Source: Melampsora larici-populina 98AG31 (lineage: Eukaryota; Basidiomycota; Pucciniomycetes; Pucciniales; Melampsoraceae). From it: a stretch of 64,000 nucleotides of DNA. Shown here one piece after another: positions 10,754 to 22,074 of this stretch. The stretch is from the NCBI RefSeq assembly GCF_000204055.1, contig NW_006768784.1:311770-375769 (forward strand). Reading direction: 5' to 3'. Numbering within the stretch: position 1 is the first letter of the stretch; every line of letters starts with the position of its first letter. Position numbers and translations under genes: made by a program. The notes beneath the pieces were generated by a model. That model did no database searches, was not told the origin of the DNA, and was given only the letters and a program-made list of their open reading frames with translations.

Positions 10754-11644
10754 GGAGTTACACCCAAGCTTTCCCAAGTACTAGACAAGAACAAATATCG
10801 GACTATTGCACCGAAATCAAAGCTGTTGATCGATCAAGAATGAGACGCAGCAACCGATTTGGAACAAGAAAGCCAAAGCAAGGGAAACTGAGTTGTACAA
10901 TTAGGGTAAGATCCGAAAAGGGTAATAACCGGAACAAAGCGGATATGGAAGAGATTGGAAGTTTTCCAAAAGGAACAGTCTGAAAAGGGTGATACGATTA
11001 CTGTGATGATTGAAAAAGAAGCCAAGAAATCAGTGACCACGGTGATCAAAAGCGAGGATTGCAGACGGTCAACCCAGCTTAAGTATCAACTCCTGCACGA
11101 AAATTGATTGTCCGATAGGGCGTTCCTTGACAGACTGACCTGCTGATCAAGATATGATATGACGTCCTAATGAGCTTGATGATGGTCCTGTTATGCAGGT
11201 GACTCACAGTGAATCCAATCACCAAATTAATCTGTGATGCGATACGTGCGAGACCTGAAGCGAACCAAACGGATCCGTGATGTGATACGAGCGAGCCCTG
11301 CCTGAACCACTTTATTCAAAGTATATGCAGACGTGCGAGGTTGTCGACGTTACATTTGGAAGAGGATGACCAAGAGAACTACCACCGATTCGGATTGCGC
11401 CTTCTTCCCGTCCGAATATGAAGTCAGTCTCGGGTATACGACGGACTTGATGTGTGTCCGGACAAATCCTAGTTCAAAAGGTTTGTTAATGAAAGAGGAA
11501 ATGTTTTTTTTCCCAAACAAAGCGGTTGCAATCCAGGAACGACAAAAAAAGACAGGAAAAAAAATCCCTTGTTTTCATTTTTTTTTCAAAAGATCAGGGA
11601 CAAGACTTAAAAATTTTAAGCCAAAATTTCAGATTGCAAAACGC
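10754..11644. other. Non-coding stretch upstream of the SANT-like pseudogene
   Basis: Contains only short frames without recognisable motifs. It is where the promoter of the minus-strand SANT-like gene would have been and may include the end of its parent transposon; I could not find a terminal repeat. Confidence 0.35.
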
Positions 11645-11702
11645 TGAACCACCTTTAAATAAAGGTGGTTCACTGACTTATAATTTTACTTAAAATTATA
11701 AG
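11645..11702. repeat. Two adjacent near-perfect hairpins
   Basis: 11645-11672 folds TGAACCACCTTTA against TAAAGGTGGTTCA, and 11677-11702 folds CTTATAATTTTA against TAAAATTATAAG with a two-base loop. Only four bases separate them. They could be the core of a decayed foldback element; no gene lies next to them. Confidence 0.75.
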
Positions 11703-12064
11703 GTTCCGAACGAAATCTAAAATTTAAAAATAGGCTGTAAAAGGCCTTCTTGAACCGCCCTATTACAAAATCGTAACCCTAACCCCTCGAGTCTGGTAAA
11801 TGTGACTTCACGATCATGATGTGTGATATTTGTACTTTCATGTCGACGATTTCTGGGCTTTTTACCTTTCTTCCTGTGACTTTCTTATCCTTTGGCTTTC
11901 TGCTTGTTTATTTAAAAAACGGTTTTGTCTACCATTCACCATCACACATTCATATATCATTGTCGTCACACATTGAGGACGATAGATCTTTCAGTTTAAG
12001 TCCTATTTTGTAAATCATACCCACCCACAAATTCCACCGTACCCACTAGCCTTGGAGTCACCTA
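11703..12064. other. No gene seen
   Basis: AT-rich sequence with one 65-residue hydrophobic frame (11816-12013) that lacks conserved features and is not called. Confidence 0.4.
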
Positions 12065-12447
12065 CACTGCCAGCATTAAAGAGGTTCCCAGATGGGAATA
12101 TGGGTCCTAGTGATCAGATTCCCATTCTGCTACTGTTACACAGTTCCATGAATATTGCCTGAGTAGCCATTGTGATATATGTAGTCAATATTTTGAAATG
12201 TGTGTCTCAATCTGAACAAAGTTACAGCATGTATTACACATGATTTCCTTATCTAGATGAGCAGATAACTGAGCGGACCTGTATGTAGCTGATAGCTAAG
12301 GATTTACTCAGATGTTTGCACATATGTAGTGTATGCTTTATGGCTCAGATGTGCAGTGCGAGATGATTTGATGCTCCATTCTTCTCTCAATGATATTCCC
12401 AGCCTAGGTCATGTTCCGACCAGGGAACCTATTTAATGCTGGCAGTG
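12065..12447. mobile_element. CACTA-like MITE (383 bases) with CTA target duplication
   Basis: TIRs CACTGCCAGCATTAAAGAGG (left) and CACTGCCAGCATTAAATAGG (right, reverse-complemented) match at 24 of the first 25 positions including the following TTCCC. CTA lies directly outside both ends (12062-12064 and 12448-12450). CACTG termini with a 3-base duplication are typical of the CACTA/CMC superfamily. There is no coding content. Confidence 0.82.
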
Positions 12448-12539
12448 CTAGCTTTTTGTCTTTTCATTGCGGTGGCGATGGTGAAAGTTCTATGTGTATT
12501 CTCAAAAACTTGAACAAAAACAAGACTCATTTGAGGAAC

Positions 12540-13790
12540 AGATTCGAAGTCAATGTTGTGATAAATTATTGTGCGTTTCCGTGATGATTAAACTCAATAG
12601 AGCAAGTTAACAGATATTCAAAGTATCTTGATACATCCTTTTGAAGAAACAATCATTAGACATCATCATGAGAGCATGTAAACATTTACAAATAATTACG
12701 ATATGTATAAATAAATGAAGTGAAGAAGACTAATCAACAAATTTGTTGAAATTATCAAATACTATAATGACCCAGAAGTAAAAAAAGTTTGAAGGTTTAG
12801 AGACATTATTACAGGACTTGTATTAGATAACAAACGTTTTCAATGACATGGTGAACCAAACCACCTAAGATCTTCCACATCAAAAACTCATTGAACGATT
12901 TTGTTTGAAGTTGATACGAAAAGAGAAAAGCGATGATAAAGAACATGAGGATGTAGAGATAAAAGCCTAAACTCGGTCTTGGTTCATTAAATTAGTTTCT
13001 CCTGAAGGGGCGCCACTCTCCATCGGTAGGACTTCCCCCGAACTGTACTTTTGTGTGGTCACCCTTTGGATCTTTCTTTGTGGATGTTTCATGAATCAAT
13101 TTCTTACGTTGACTGCGAAATTCAAAGGTTCCGTTTGTGGTTTATTGGACATGAATTGTAAAGCGTTGCGAATCCCGTTGAGAAATGTATGAGAAAAGTT
13201 TTGGTTAGAGTGAGCTTTGGTGATTATCACCTTTGAATTGAAAACGACGTACGAGCTTGGTAAAGGTGGAACATCAGATTTCGCAGTAGGATATGTTGAT
13301 GCAAACGTAACTAAAAAGAAATCAACATATCAGTGAAGAAGATCAAAAGCACAGATTGTTCTAGAGTGAAGTGAAATTTACCACAAAGCAACAAGATGAG
13401 GCACATCATACCCGTTTGTTTGAAGATACCAAAGGAAATCATGATGATCGATTCAAGGTTGTCTTGACAGGATGCGTACTTTGATTCGATCAAGAGACCT
13501 CGTTCTTGTCTTATTACTACTGTGAGTGAAGACTGGCGTAATCCTCCTCCCAAACACTGGGACTCAAGTTCACAGTGGAGCGAGTTTCATCGATCTGCTG
13601 TCATGAGTCACGACTCGGCTTTTTTGGTCTTTTGTTTGTTCTATGGAGGCAATTCAATGAGCCATGGCGTAGGATGAGAAGGGATACGAAGAAAGAAATG
13701 TGGGATTAATAGAGTGTATCAAATTGGTTTGCCTAAGTTCTAACGCCATCTTTAAGCCCCTCTGATATCTACATATCAAACATTGAACAA
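12540..13790. repeat. Segmental duplication, copy 1 (with 15060-16430)
   Basis: Long collinear similarity to 15060-16430, with many substitutions and small indels. Shared landmarks include the ATAAATTATTG..GC region near 12562/15071, the whole secreted-protein gene, and the CAATGAGCCATGGC and AACGCCATCTTT.AGCCC words near 13655/16283 and 13741/16375. The copies are in direct orientation about 2.5 kb apart. Confidence 0.85.
12992..13442 (-). CDS. Small secreted protein, copy 1 (candidate effector)
   Basis: Three exons on the minus strand (13442-13382, 13310-13253, 13112-12992) splice into an 79-residue protein. All introns are GT-AG (donors GTAAAT and GTACGT). It starts MISFGIFKQTGMMCLILLLC, a short N-terminus with a hydrophobic core and a likely cleavage site after TFAS, so I infer secretion. 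The mature part is about 55 residues, Lys/Pro/Asp-rich and cysteine-free, ending VQFGG..TDG.W..FRRN. The same exon structure, signal peptide and C-terminal motif appear in the paralogue at 15523-16015, while the middle has diverged; that pattern is the main support for the model. I do not recognise the family. In rust fungi, small secreted, tandemly duplicated genes in repeat-rich regions are common effector candidates; a virulence role is not shown. Confidence 0.7.
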
Positions 13791-14099
13791 AAAGATTCCC
13801 TGCCGGCTTTAATGGAGAATGAAAGATTTGTGTGAAACTTTAAAAATGTATGAACAATCCTCTTTTCCTCTCGGGATAACAACTGAGAAATTAGAACGCG
13901 AGTAAGCTTTGAAAAACTCAAAACCAAGATTTAAAATGCTATGAGATGATATTTAAACAGATATAAATACCCAAAAGACAAGAAACTCATCTGCAAAAAC
14001 AAGAAGTAACCATGAAACCCAAAAAATCAAGACAAAACCTTTTTTGAATTCTTTGTATTAAACACTCATCAAATATGAGCCATATTCGTTCAAGTTCCA
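13791..14099. other. No gene seen
   Basis: Sequence between the first duplicated block and the NTE1-like relic; only short AT-rich frames. Confidence 0.4.
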
Positions 14100-15050
14100 A
14101 TCATCAGTTCTTTCCTTCCATTTTCTCTATGATTTCCCCAACTTGACTAATTCCAAGCTCGTGCCGCAAAAGAGCAGAGTTGTGATTCCCATTCAACTCA
14201 TTCTCTCATCGTGTTTTCTTGCTGCTGATCCATCAAGGCCCAGGCAAAGTACCGATCTCCTTCCATTCTTTGAACATTTCTTTTGCCGCTTCCAATCTTT
14301 CTTAATTTTCCAAAATCCATTGTTGTACAGATCATTGATTGATCCTACATCAATTGCGGATTGAATTGGCTCTCATCCATATCTTGCTTGATCCAAAAAT
14401 CAGGTTAAAGAAGTTTACACTGGTAGATTTTCAAAGTCATGTACAGTCAATAGCGAGATTCAAGTAAGAAAAATGTCTGAGATACCACTGTCCCTGCAGC
14501 AAAATGCTACTTATAAGTTGTGAATTATGAACACACTGTCAAATAGCTAGGAAGCATATTTCTAGCAATTTATTTTTTTGCAAAAAAAATCTTTTGAAGG
14601 GTTGGGAGGCCAAAGTGCATAAAACCTTTGGCACTTTTTGGCCGACCTGAACCCAGCTAATTCAGAAAAGCTTGCAATAAATTCCCCGCCAATTTTCTGA
14701 AGTTTTGCGGGCAACTTGGGTGAAGCTGTTGTAAATTGACTGTAAACTCGTTATCACTAAAAAACCAGAAACTTCTGATTTTACTTACTCTCCATCTACC
14801 GACTCCTTCATCACTTCAGGGCAAGAACAATCCAGCCAAAAAGCATAGCTACTCAAATATATCTCCATGAATACCTCGAAGTACAGATCCTTATCAAACT
14901 TCAGATTCGTTTCCGAAAGGAAAAACAAAAGAAGGATGACTAAACAGTTGTATAAAATTCCTTTTGAGCGCGGTGATGACGGTGGAATAAGAAGACCGAT
15001 CAATGACTTCAATGTATTTTCAAAGCTACGATCAAGAGCAAGACACATTC
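14100..15050 (-). pseudogene. Decayed NTE1 C-terminal fragment
   Basis: Minus-strand relic aligning with the 3' exons of the NTE1 gene at 42457-43560. 14240-14320 matches the last exon (CTCCTTCCATTCTTTGAACA versus TCTTTCCATTCCTTTAACAT; then TTTTCCAAAATCCAT in both). 14338-14410 matches the exon containing GATCCTACATCAA.TGC and its CTTGA.CCAAAAA intron. 14788-14850 matches the catalytic Asp-Gly-Gly exon (TCCATCTACC). 14935-14960 matches GATGACTAA.CAGTTGTAT. Stops and indels occur throughout, so it is non-functional. A TA-flanked MITE (14444-14742) interrupts it between two exons. It lies between the two secreted-protein genes. Confidence 0.72.
14444..14742. mobile_element. Small MITE with TA duplication inside the NTE1 relic
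   Basis: Left end TA|CAGTCAATAG, right end (reverse complement) TA|CAGTCAATTT; only about 8 bases of TIR match, and TA flanks both sides (14442-14443, 14743-14744). The flanks align continuously with NTE1 when the segment is omitted, which supports an insertion. An internal hairpin, GGCCAAAGTGC/GCACTTTTTGGCC, lies near 14610-14645. Confidence 0.5.
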
Positions 15051-15059
15051 AAAGTTGAT

Positions 15060-16430
15060 ACTGTGATGTACATAAATTATTGCGCAATTCTATGAGGATT
15101 AAAACTCAATAGAAAAAAAGTTAATGAAGAAGGCCAAATCAAAGTATCTTGTTTTTTGTAAAGAACTAAACATTAGAAAATCATCAGGATATCATAAAAG
15201 AGTATTAACAATATAATCATGATTTATGTATAAATAAATGAAATGAAAAAGACTTGATTAACCAATTAATTGATTGACATTATCGAATGAAAAGTCAAAA
15301 AGTAAGAAAAGTTCAAAGGGTTTTGAGAAAGATCAGATGAATTGTGTATAAGATAAAAAGTAAATAAAATCATTGAACAAGATTTCGTAATTAAACTGAT
15401 TTGAATCTTCCATCCAAAAAAGTCATTGAACGGCTTGGTTCAAAGAAGAAAACCGATGATGATGATGAAAAATGTATAAGATGTTGTAAAGCTTAAACCG
15501 TAAAACTTGATCATGATTCATTTTAATTTCTCCTAAAGTTATCCCAATCTCCATCGGTACGATCTCCCCCAAACTGTACGCTAACTTCGTGATTTTTACC
15601 GTGGAACTTTTTTACTCCTCGGTATTTTTCTGCCTTTTGAGAATATTTCTCAATTCGACTACGAGGTTTTGAAAGGTTTGGTTTTTGTAGATCAATGAAG
15701 AGTAACGATTTGTAGAATGATTTATAAACCGTTTAGTAATTTCGTTGAGAGATGTAGGAGAGAAGATTTTGGGTTAGGGATTGATGATGATGGGATTTGA
15801 TTTGAAAAGACACCTACGCCTTGTCAAATGATGGCTCTGGATCGTTCTTAGCAGGAATCGGATATGTTGATGCAATTGTGACTACAAAAAGAAATCAACC
15901 TATCAGTGAAGAAGATTAAAATAAAAAAGTGATCTAGAGTGAATTGAAACTTACCACAAAGCAATAAGACGAGACACATCATAGCCGTTCGTTTGAAGAT
16001 GCCAAAGGAAATCATGATGATCGATTCAAGTTTGTCTTAACAGGTTGTGTTGTACTTTGATTTGATCAAGAGACTTTATTCTGGTCCGATCACTATTCTC
16101 AGTAAAGACGATGATAGGCTTGATTCTCGTCTCAAACACTCAAGTAAAACTTCGAAGTAGAGGTGGGTGGGGCTCTTTTACACTCAAGTTCAAAGTGGAG
16201 GTGGGCTCTTTTTACACCTAATTTGATGTGATGACTCATCCTTTTTGGTCGATTGTTTGTTCTACATACGATAGGGAATTCAATGAGCCATGGCAAATAA
16301 TGAGAACTCATCAGAAGAAAGAAATGTGGATCCAATAGAATTTGAATCACATCGTATATCAAACTTGTTTGTCCAACGCCATCTTTGAGCCCTTTGTACT
16401 CTGTTACAAATCAATCAGTCCACCAAAAAT
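15060..16430. repeat. Segmental duplication, copy 2 (with 12540-13790)
   Basis: Second copy of the block described at 12540-13790, carrying the second secreted-protein gene and extending to the AACGCCATCTTTGAGCCC word near 16375. Confidence 0.85.
15523..16015 (-). CDS. Small secreted protein, copy 2 (candidate effector)
   Basis: Three exons (16015-15955, 15881-15818, 15658-15523) give an 86-residue protein. The start MISFGIFKRTAMMCLVLLLC matches copy 1 at most positions, and a stop codon just upstream fixes this ATG. Predicted cleavage is after TIAS. The C-terminus VQFGGDRTDGDWDNFRRN shares the VQFGG..TDG.W..FRRN motif with copy 1; the central Lys/Tyr-rich region does not align well. Intron positions and phases (1 and 2) are the same in both copies. 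Donors are GTAAGT and GTAGGT. Divergence concentrated in the mature middle, with conserved signal and tail, would suit diversifying selection, but that needs rates to test. Function unknown. Confidence 0.72.
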
Positions 16431-16455
16431 CGTACAAATTGCCATTGCCTTCAAT

Positions 16456-16469
16456 ACACCACGAACCCA
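16456..16469 (+). repeat. Left TIR of the Plavaka-type element
   Basis: ACACCACGAACCCA, preceded by AAT; the nested MITE begins 11 bases further in. Confidence 0.68.
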
Positions 16470-16480
16470 ACAAAAGTTGA

Positions 16481-16936
16481 CACCGCGGGAATCAACTCGT
16501 TTGAAGCCCGATTGAGTGAAATTTCGGTGTCCGGGTTCGAAATTTCCTCGAATCAAGAAACTCGTTCACAACTCGTTAGCATTAGGTTTGCCAATTTCCC
16601 TCGGGCTGTACTGTGTACTCTGCTGGCCCCGTGTATGTACAGTCACATGATAAAATAACAACCCCTTTCACCATTACTCGCCTTCACCTTCCTTTGTCAA
16701 GCCTTGATCAACCAGATACACAAGAAAGGAGTTCAGTGGGGAAGTGAGACAGCCAAACCATTGGAATCAAAGGTTTTGAGAGTGCTGTGTATGTATATGT
16801 ATTGTAGCGTACTCGAGGGAAATCGGCGAACATAATGCTAACGAGTTGTGAACGAGTTTCACGATTCGAGGAAATTTCGAACCCGGACACCGAAATTTCG
16901 CTCAATCGGGTTTTGAACGAGTTGATTCCTGCGGTG
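16481..16936. mobile_element. MITE with long TIRs (456 bases) and TGA duplication
   Basis: The left arm begins CACCGCGGGAATCAACTCGT and the right arm, reverse-complemented, CACCGCAGGAATCAACTCGT. The arms align for more than 100 bases with few mismatches (for example GAAATTTCGGTGTCCGGGTT in both). TGA flanks both ends (16478-16480, 16937-16939). No coding capacity. Confidence 0.87.
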
Positions 16937-17035
16937 TGAGGAACGGGTCTTGAGAGGTTTCAAAGAACCCCGGCTGTAGCCTGATCAATACCCGGCCAAG
17001 ACTGCGACAGGACCCGGGGCTCAAGCGGTTTTCAG

Positions 17036-17080
17036 AGCACAGGTGATCAACCACTGCAAAAGCAGTTGATCACCTGTGCT
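17036..17080. repeat. Strong hairpin in the Plavaka 5' region
   Basis: AGCACAGGTGATCAAC (17036-17051) pairs perfectly with GTTGATCACCTGTGCT (17065-17080), and CTGC/GCAG forms an inner stem. It lies about 245 bases upstream of the transposase start, where a transposase-binding or regulatory element would be plausible. Confidence 0.8.
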
Positions 17081-17326
17081 TTATCATACTTCGAAATTAC
17101 GTTGTGATTGAACCTCGTTCCCCCCTGGTTTAATGATCAGCAGGTGCAAAGCAGGTATTGATCAGCGTAAACACGGGGAGGCATTGTTTTACCCTCAAAG
17201 ACCAGAGGAAGAAGATGCATCATTTTCCCTTTTCAAAGGACGATATCTTTTCAGTCATTTTGTTTTTATCTTTCCTTCATTTTACCTCCGCTTTCACATC
17301 TTTCAAACCGAGCCGCCTTCGAACAG

Positions 17327-20300
17327 ATGCCTGAACCTGAACGTCAATTGATTTCAGAATGTAAATTTCATCAATCGATAACCGGGCCGCTGCTGAATCT
17401 GACACAGCTTGATTGTCCCAGGTTTCACAGAGACTGTTCGTGGGCCAGGAGACATTGTCTTCACTTGTTTGGCGTGTCCTGGAGGCCGAACTCTGCAAGA
17501 GGAATCAATTCCCCGGCATTCTAAAACTGAAAAACACATCAAGCTTCTCGCAAGGTGGAAGGCTGAGCGTATGAATGCCACAACAATTGTGAGCTTCATT
17601 GAAGATGATATGAACGCTTCACAACCAGCAAGTGAGACGGATCGACCTTTTGATGACGACATCAACATGGATGCTGTTTCACCGGATCCCGATGTGGTCG
17701 AGTTTGATGATCAAGAACGTGAACAGCGGCGTTGGGCTGTCATTGATCTTTGGGCGCGCGATTATTCCAATCTTTTCGCATCTCCATCTCCTGCTTCTGC
17801 TCACAGTGCAGACAGCAGCGAAAACTCAAATCGACCAGATGATTTGACAGATGACGGCTGGGAGGATGAACACACAAACTCAGATCAATCTGAGGAAGGA
17901 GAAAAGTATGCAAATACTCAGAATGCAAAGTCTTCATCCTGGGCACCTTTCTCGAGCTTGGAGGTTGGGAGCTTCCAAATTATTTCAAAAATCTTTCCAA
18001 TTCCATCATCTGATTTGATCACTTCAACAGCAAATTGTTGCTCTTCTGATCCTAGGTTCATCGAGAACTATCATGTCGCTGCTTCAGTATGAACGAGTCC
18101 GTTCCTTTGTTAGTCTCCTGAAAGTAAAACTTCCAGCATACAAAAGTCTTCAGCGTGTGCGCCGAAAGCTGAAGAAAAGATTTGACTTTGATGTCTCTGA
18201 GACTCTCAGTGCTTCGGGGAAGCCATGCTTTGGACTCAAGATCAAGCAGATATTAAGTCAAGTAAATTATCTTTCATATTTTTGATTTCAAGCTTTGATT
18301 CGCATTGTTCATCATGGCTACTCTTGTGGATCACAGGAGCTAGCAAATCCTTATGTTATGGAACATCTTCAATTCATACCTGAATTACCAACGTTAACAT
18401 CCAAAATAAATCGCTTTACACAGTCCAAAAAATGGCGTGAGGAGCTGGATAAGGACTTGCGAGTGCAGATGATCGACTCACCAAAGGGACATTACTTCTT
18501 ATACGAGCCGGTTCAACTGGAATCAAAAAGAATTGTTATTCCCATCTTTTTCTATCAAATTGATACTCAGGTCTTTGCAAAATGTGTCTTTGCACATCAA
18601 ACTTCTCATCTCGATTCCGAAGGGTGTCAGCGCATTTGTGTAGAATTTCCGTTGGCTACCTCCTTCGATTCGTCACATCTATCTTCAATAAATGTGAAAC
18701 ATTTTGCAAGAGGATTGGATAAAATCGAAATCCGTAGTGGCAGATTGATGAAAGACCTCTGCGGAGATGTGATGTATGGTGAGTCTTGCGCATCTGTTTT
18801 GATAGTGACTGAGACTGAACCAAACATCATAGAAAAAGATGACCATGGGACATTTCACGAAGTTCCAATACAAAATGAATGGCGGAAAAAGGCGGACGGC
18901 AGGGTAATTCGACACGTACCCTGGGTGTTATATTGCAATGATTTATCTGGAAATATCTCCAAGCGGTGGAACAAACACCTGGCATTTTATTTAACTCTGG
19001 CTGGACTACCGTCAAAATTCGCCAATCAGGAATATAATTGTCATTTCCTGACGACGTCAAATACAGCAGGCGCGTTGGAGCTTGCTGATCCAATTATTGA
19101 CTCACTGAAGTAATTATCTCGATTTATTGTCCTTTATTTGATCAATATAATGAGACTATGCTTTGTTTGTTTCTTTTCCAGTGAACTTACCACAAATGGA
19201 TTTTTGGCATATGACGATCAGTTCAAAGGCGAAGTTCTGGTCGTACCTTTTGTTCTCTGTCATTTGGGAGATTCTCCTATGCACGCCGAGGTAACTAACA
19301 CGATGAATCCGACGGTTTCCCTCACACCATGCCGAGTTTGTGACTTGAGGGTTGGTTCTTTGGCAGAAAAAAAATCGGTTAAGTACGTCAGCAACTTTGT
19401 TGGAGTTGACGAAAACGGAAATAAGGTGAGCTTGAATATATTGAGAGCTTCAGTCAGTCAATGTGTTTTTCAAGATATATGTCTTGTTTCTCTGTTTCCA
19501 CTTCCAGCTTGATTTACCCAAGAGAAGCTGGTCTCAAACAAGGCAGCGCACAAAAGACCTTTGGGAGTTGGCACAAAAGCCCGGCACCATCGGGACTTTT
19601 GAAAGTGAGTCAGGAAAAGCTGGTGTTCGGGACCAGCACATTCTTCCCTTTATTAAAAAGGTTCAAGAGATGCGTATGCATCGAGGAGACCAACGCTTTT
19701 CAAACGAAGAAGTGACACAGTTCTGCCACAAACTTAATACCGAATTTGGAGAGCATCTATTTAATCCCTTTCTCAGGTTGAAAGGTAAATGAATTCAAGA
19801 TTCTTTCAGTCTTTACTTGAGAATTAATGTTAAAACTAATATTTTGGTCTGATATTTTGGTGATTCCGCACAGGATTTGATGGTCATGCAGATACACCCA
19901 TCGAAATCCTGCATGTGGTGCTATTAGGTGTGGCAAAGTACCTTCTTCGCAACCGAATGAAGCTTTGTTCAGTGAAAGAGAAGGAAGGTATATGGGGAAG
20001 GTACAGATCATTTAGTACCTCCGGCCTCAACATTCCTCCCATCCAGCCAAAAAGCATGATAACTCATTTCCAAAGCCTCACGGGTAAAGAATTTCGTACA
20101 GTTTTGCAATCAGCACCATTCATATTTTTTGAATGTGATTTATCAACGGACGAAAGGCAAGCGTGGACAGCACTATCTCATCTTGCCCCATTCATATTCC
20201 AGACGGAAATTTTGGACATGGACTCATACCTCGAGCAACTTGGACAGCAAATCAAAATTTTTCTTCTGTCAATTGTCAAGCTTTCGGCTCAATGGTGCAA

Positions 20301-21596
20301 CAAGCCTAAATTTCATATGATGGTTCACCTCTCTCAATCAATCCTTCGATTTGGCCCAGCCTGCCTCTTCGCAACGGAGAATTTCGAATCTTATAATGGA
20401 AATACAAGAAATTCGTCTATACACTCCAATCATTTGAGTCCAGGCCGGGATATAGCCAACTCTTTCAACAACCACAGGCTTATCCGAGCGCTCACCTCTG
20501 GATCCCTTCTGTATGATAAATTACTGAAATCATATATTGCAGCAAGTCCAAAAGTCTGCGATATATTCAAAGAGAATGTGTTATTTCAAAAGACGTTAGG
20601 CTACAATCATTCTTGGAATCAAGAAAACTATTTCAAAATTGGAAGTAAGTATGGATTGTTTTCTTATTGGTGAAACATTCAGTCTTTAACATTCATATTC
20701 AGGACTTCATAAAAAGCAACCCGAAAACCCTGAAGAATGTATCCCTGAGGCAATCTATGGCTCTTACCGAGCAAAGAATTGGAAGGTGCTAGAGTCTTTT
20801 TCTTTGAAAAATAACCAACAATTTAAAGACAATAGCTTTCTATCGGTGTGTAACATTTAATTTTTTGTATCTTTACATTTCGATTATTGACCACATTGTG
20901 TGTTCATCCCAAAGGTCAATATACAATCCTCGAACGTTCAATTCATAGGGAAGGTAGAAGGCATCTGGGCAGTAGGCGCCCAGAATCCCCAACAAAGCAA
21001 GATTGAGGTTTTCAAATGCCGAGTTGGGGACGTCAGTGATTTTTATCACATGCGGGAGATTGAAGTGACTCGACAGCGTTGTTGGATCAATCCGAGAGTA
21101 AGCATAAATGTACTTGTTCCGGTGTATTCGTAATCATCTGACTGACACAATTTTTTAGGACATCAAAGGTGTGCTTAATGTGCAACACAACTGCTATAAA
21201 AACAAATGTACAGTGAAAAAAGAGCGACCTATCATGATTGAGAGGCGTGTGTCAAAGAATTGTGATCACCTAGTGGTGCATAACAAATCAGATTCATTTA
21301 TCCTTAATTCTGGTTCGTTTTATTCAGCAGAACTCCATCGAAAGTGGGCTTGCATTTCGTTTCGAAAAGTACTCCCTGAAGACTGGCGCTCTGGGATTAA
21401 GAAAGGAATGTCAAACTGGGAAACAACCATGAAAGACAAGCGAGATAAACAAGAAAAACAACAGAAAAAGGCAAATGAGACCAAGCCTAAAGTCAAAAAG
21501 AGAAAAGTAAAAGGCAAAGAGAGAGCAACCAACACGGAAATGATCTCTGAGCCGGTGGCTGGCCCATCAACTGGCCTTTTTTCTTCTGAATTGTAA
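17327..21596 (+). CDS. Plavaka-type DDE transposase (multi-exon)
   Basis: Start ATG at 17327 (MPEPERQLISE); a short intron to about 17421 joins it to CFTETVRGPGDIVFTCLACP, a C2H2-like finger (CLAC...H....H). An acidic low-complexity region and a basic region follow. The exon at 18295-19113 carries HVPWVLYCNDLSGNISKRWN and LAFYLTLAGLP; this D..SGN.SK.WNKH signature is typical of basidiomycete Plavaka transposases. Then come LTPCRVCDL (about 19325), FDGHADTPIEILHVVLLGVA (about 19873-19930), KPKFHMMVHL with the ENFESYN segment (20305-20400), and a C-terminal part with VLNVQHNC (21173) and a Lys-rich tail, ending at 21596. About ten exons; no internal stop seen in any. Expected to mobilise this element and possibly shorter relatives. 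Confidence 0.8.
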
Positions 21597-22074
21597 TTAT
21601 TTGTACTTTTTCTTCTTTTTGTTTTCCTTCTTTCTTTCATTTCATTTGTTAATAATTTCTTCATCTTACCTTTTCAAATCAAGTTTGTTCTCTTCTTTGT
21701 ACTTTTGTTGTTATTCTTTTGCTTCGAATCTTTCTTTTATTTTTTTTGTTACAACATATTTTTGAAAGACTCCAAAACTTTTACGGGATCTGAAAGAAAG
21801 AAACTCCCAAGACATCTCTTAAACAAAGACCCCACTGGTGAATGACCCATCCACCAAGTTGTGTTTGAAGAGCTTCATCAGAGCAAGAAATTTCGAACTT
21901 GTCTTTTTTTGCATCTTGGATATCAGGTTTCACAGATTGAATCTGTCACAGTGATTGAAAGGTGTCAATTAACACCTTTTTGATGTTTCGATCAAAATGA
22001 CCTCATCCCCTTTTCAATCTCAACTCATCTCGACTCAATCTTCTTCACATTCACACAACACAACACAACACAAC

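Noticed and set aside
11766..11778. AACCCTAACCCC resembling a telomeric repeat
   Set aside because: Only about two units in an internal position; not an interstitial telomere.
16040..16480. A third copy of the small secreted protein
   Set aside because: The similarity is upstream flank shared by the two copies; no further signal peptide or VQFGG-type tail was found.
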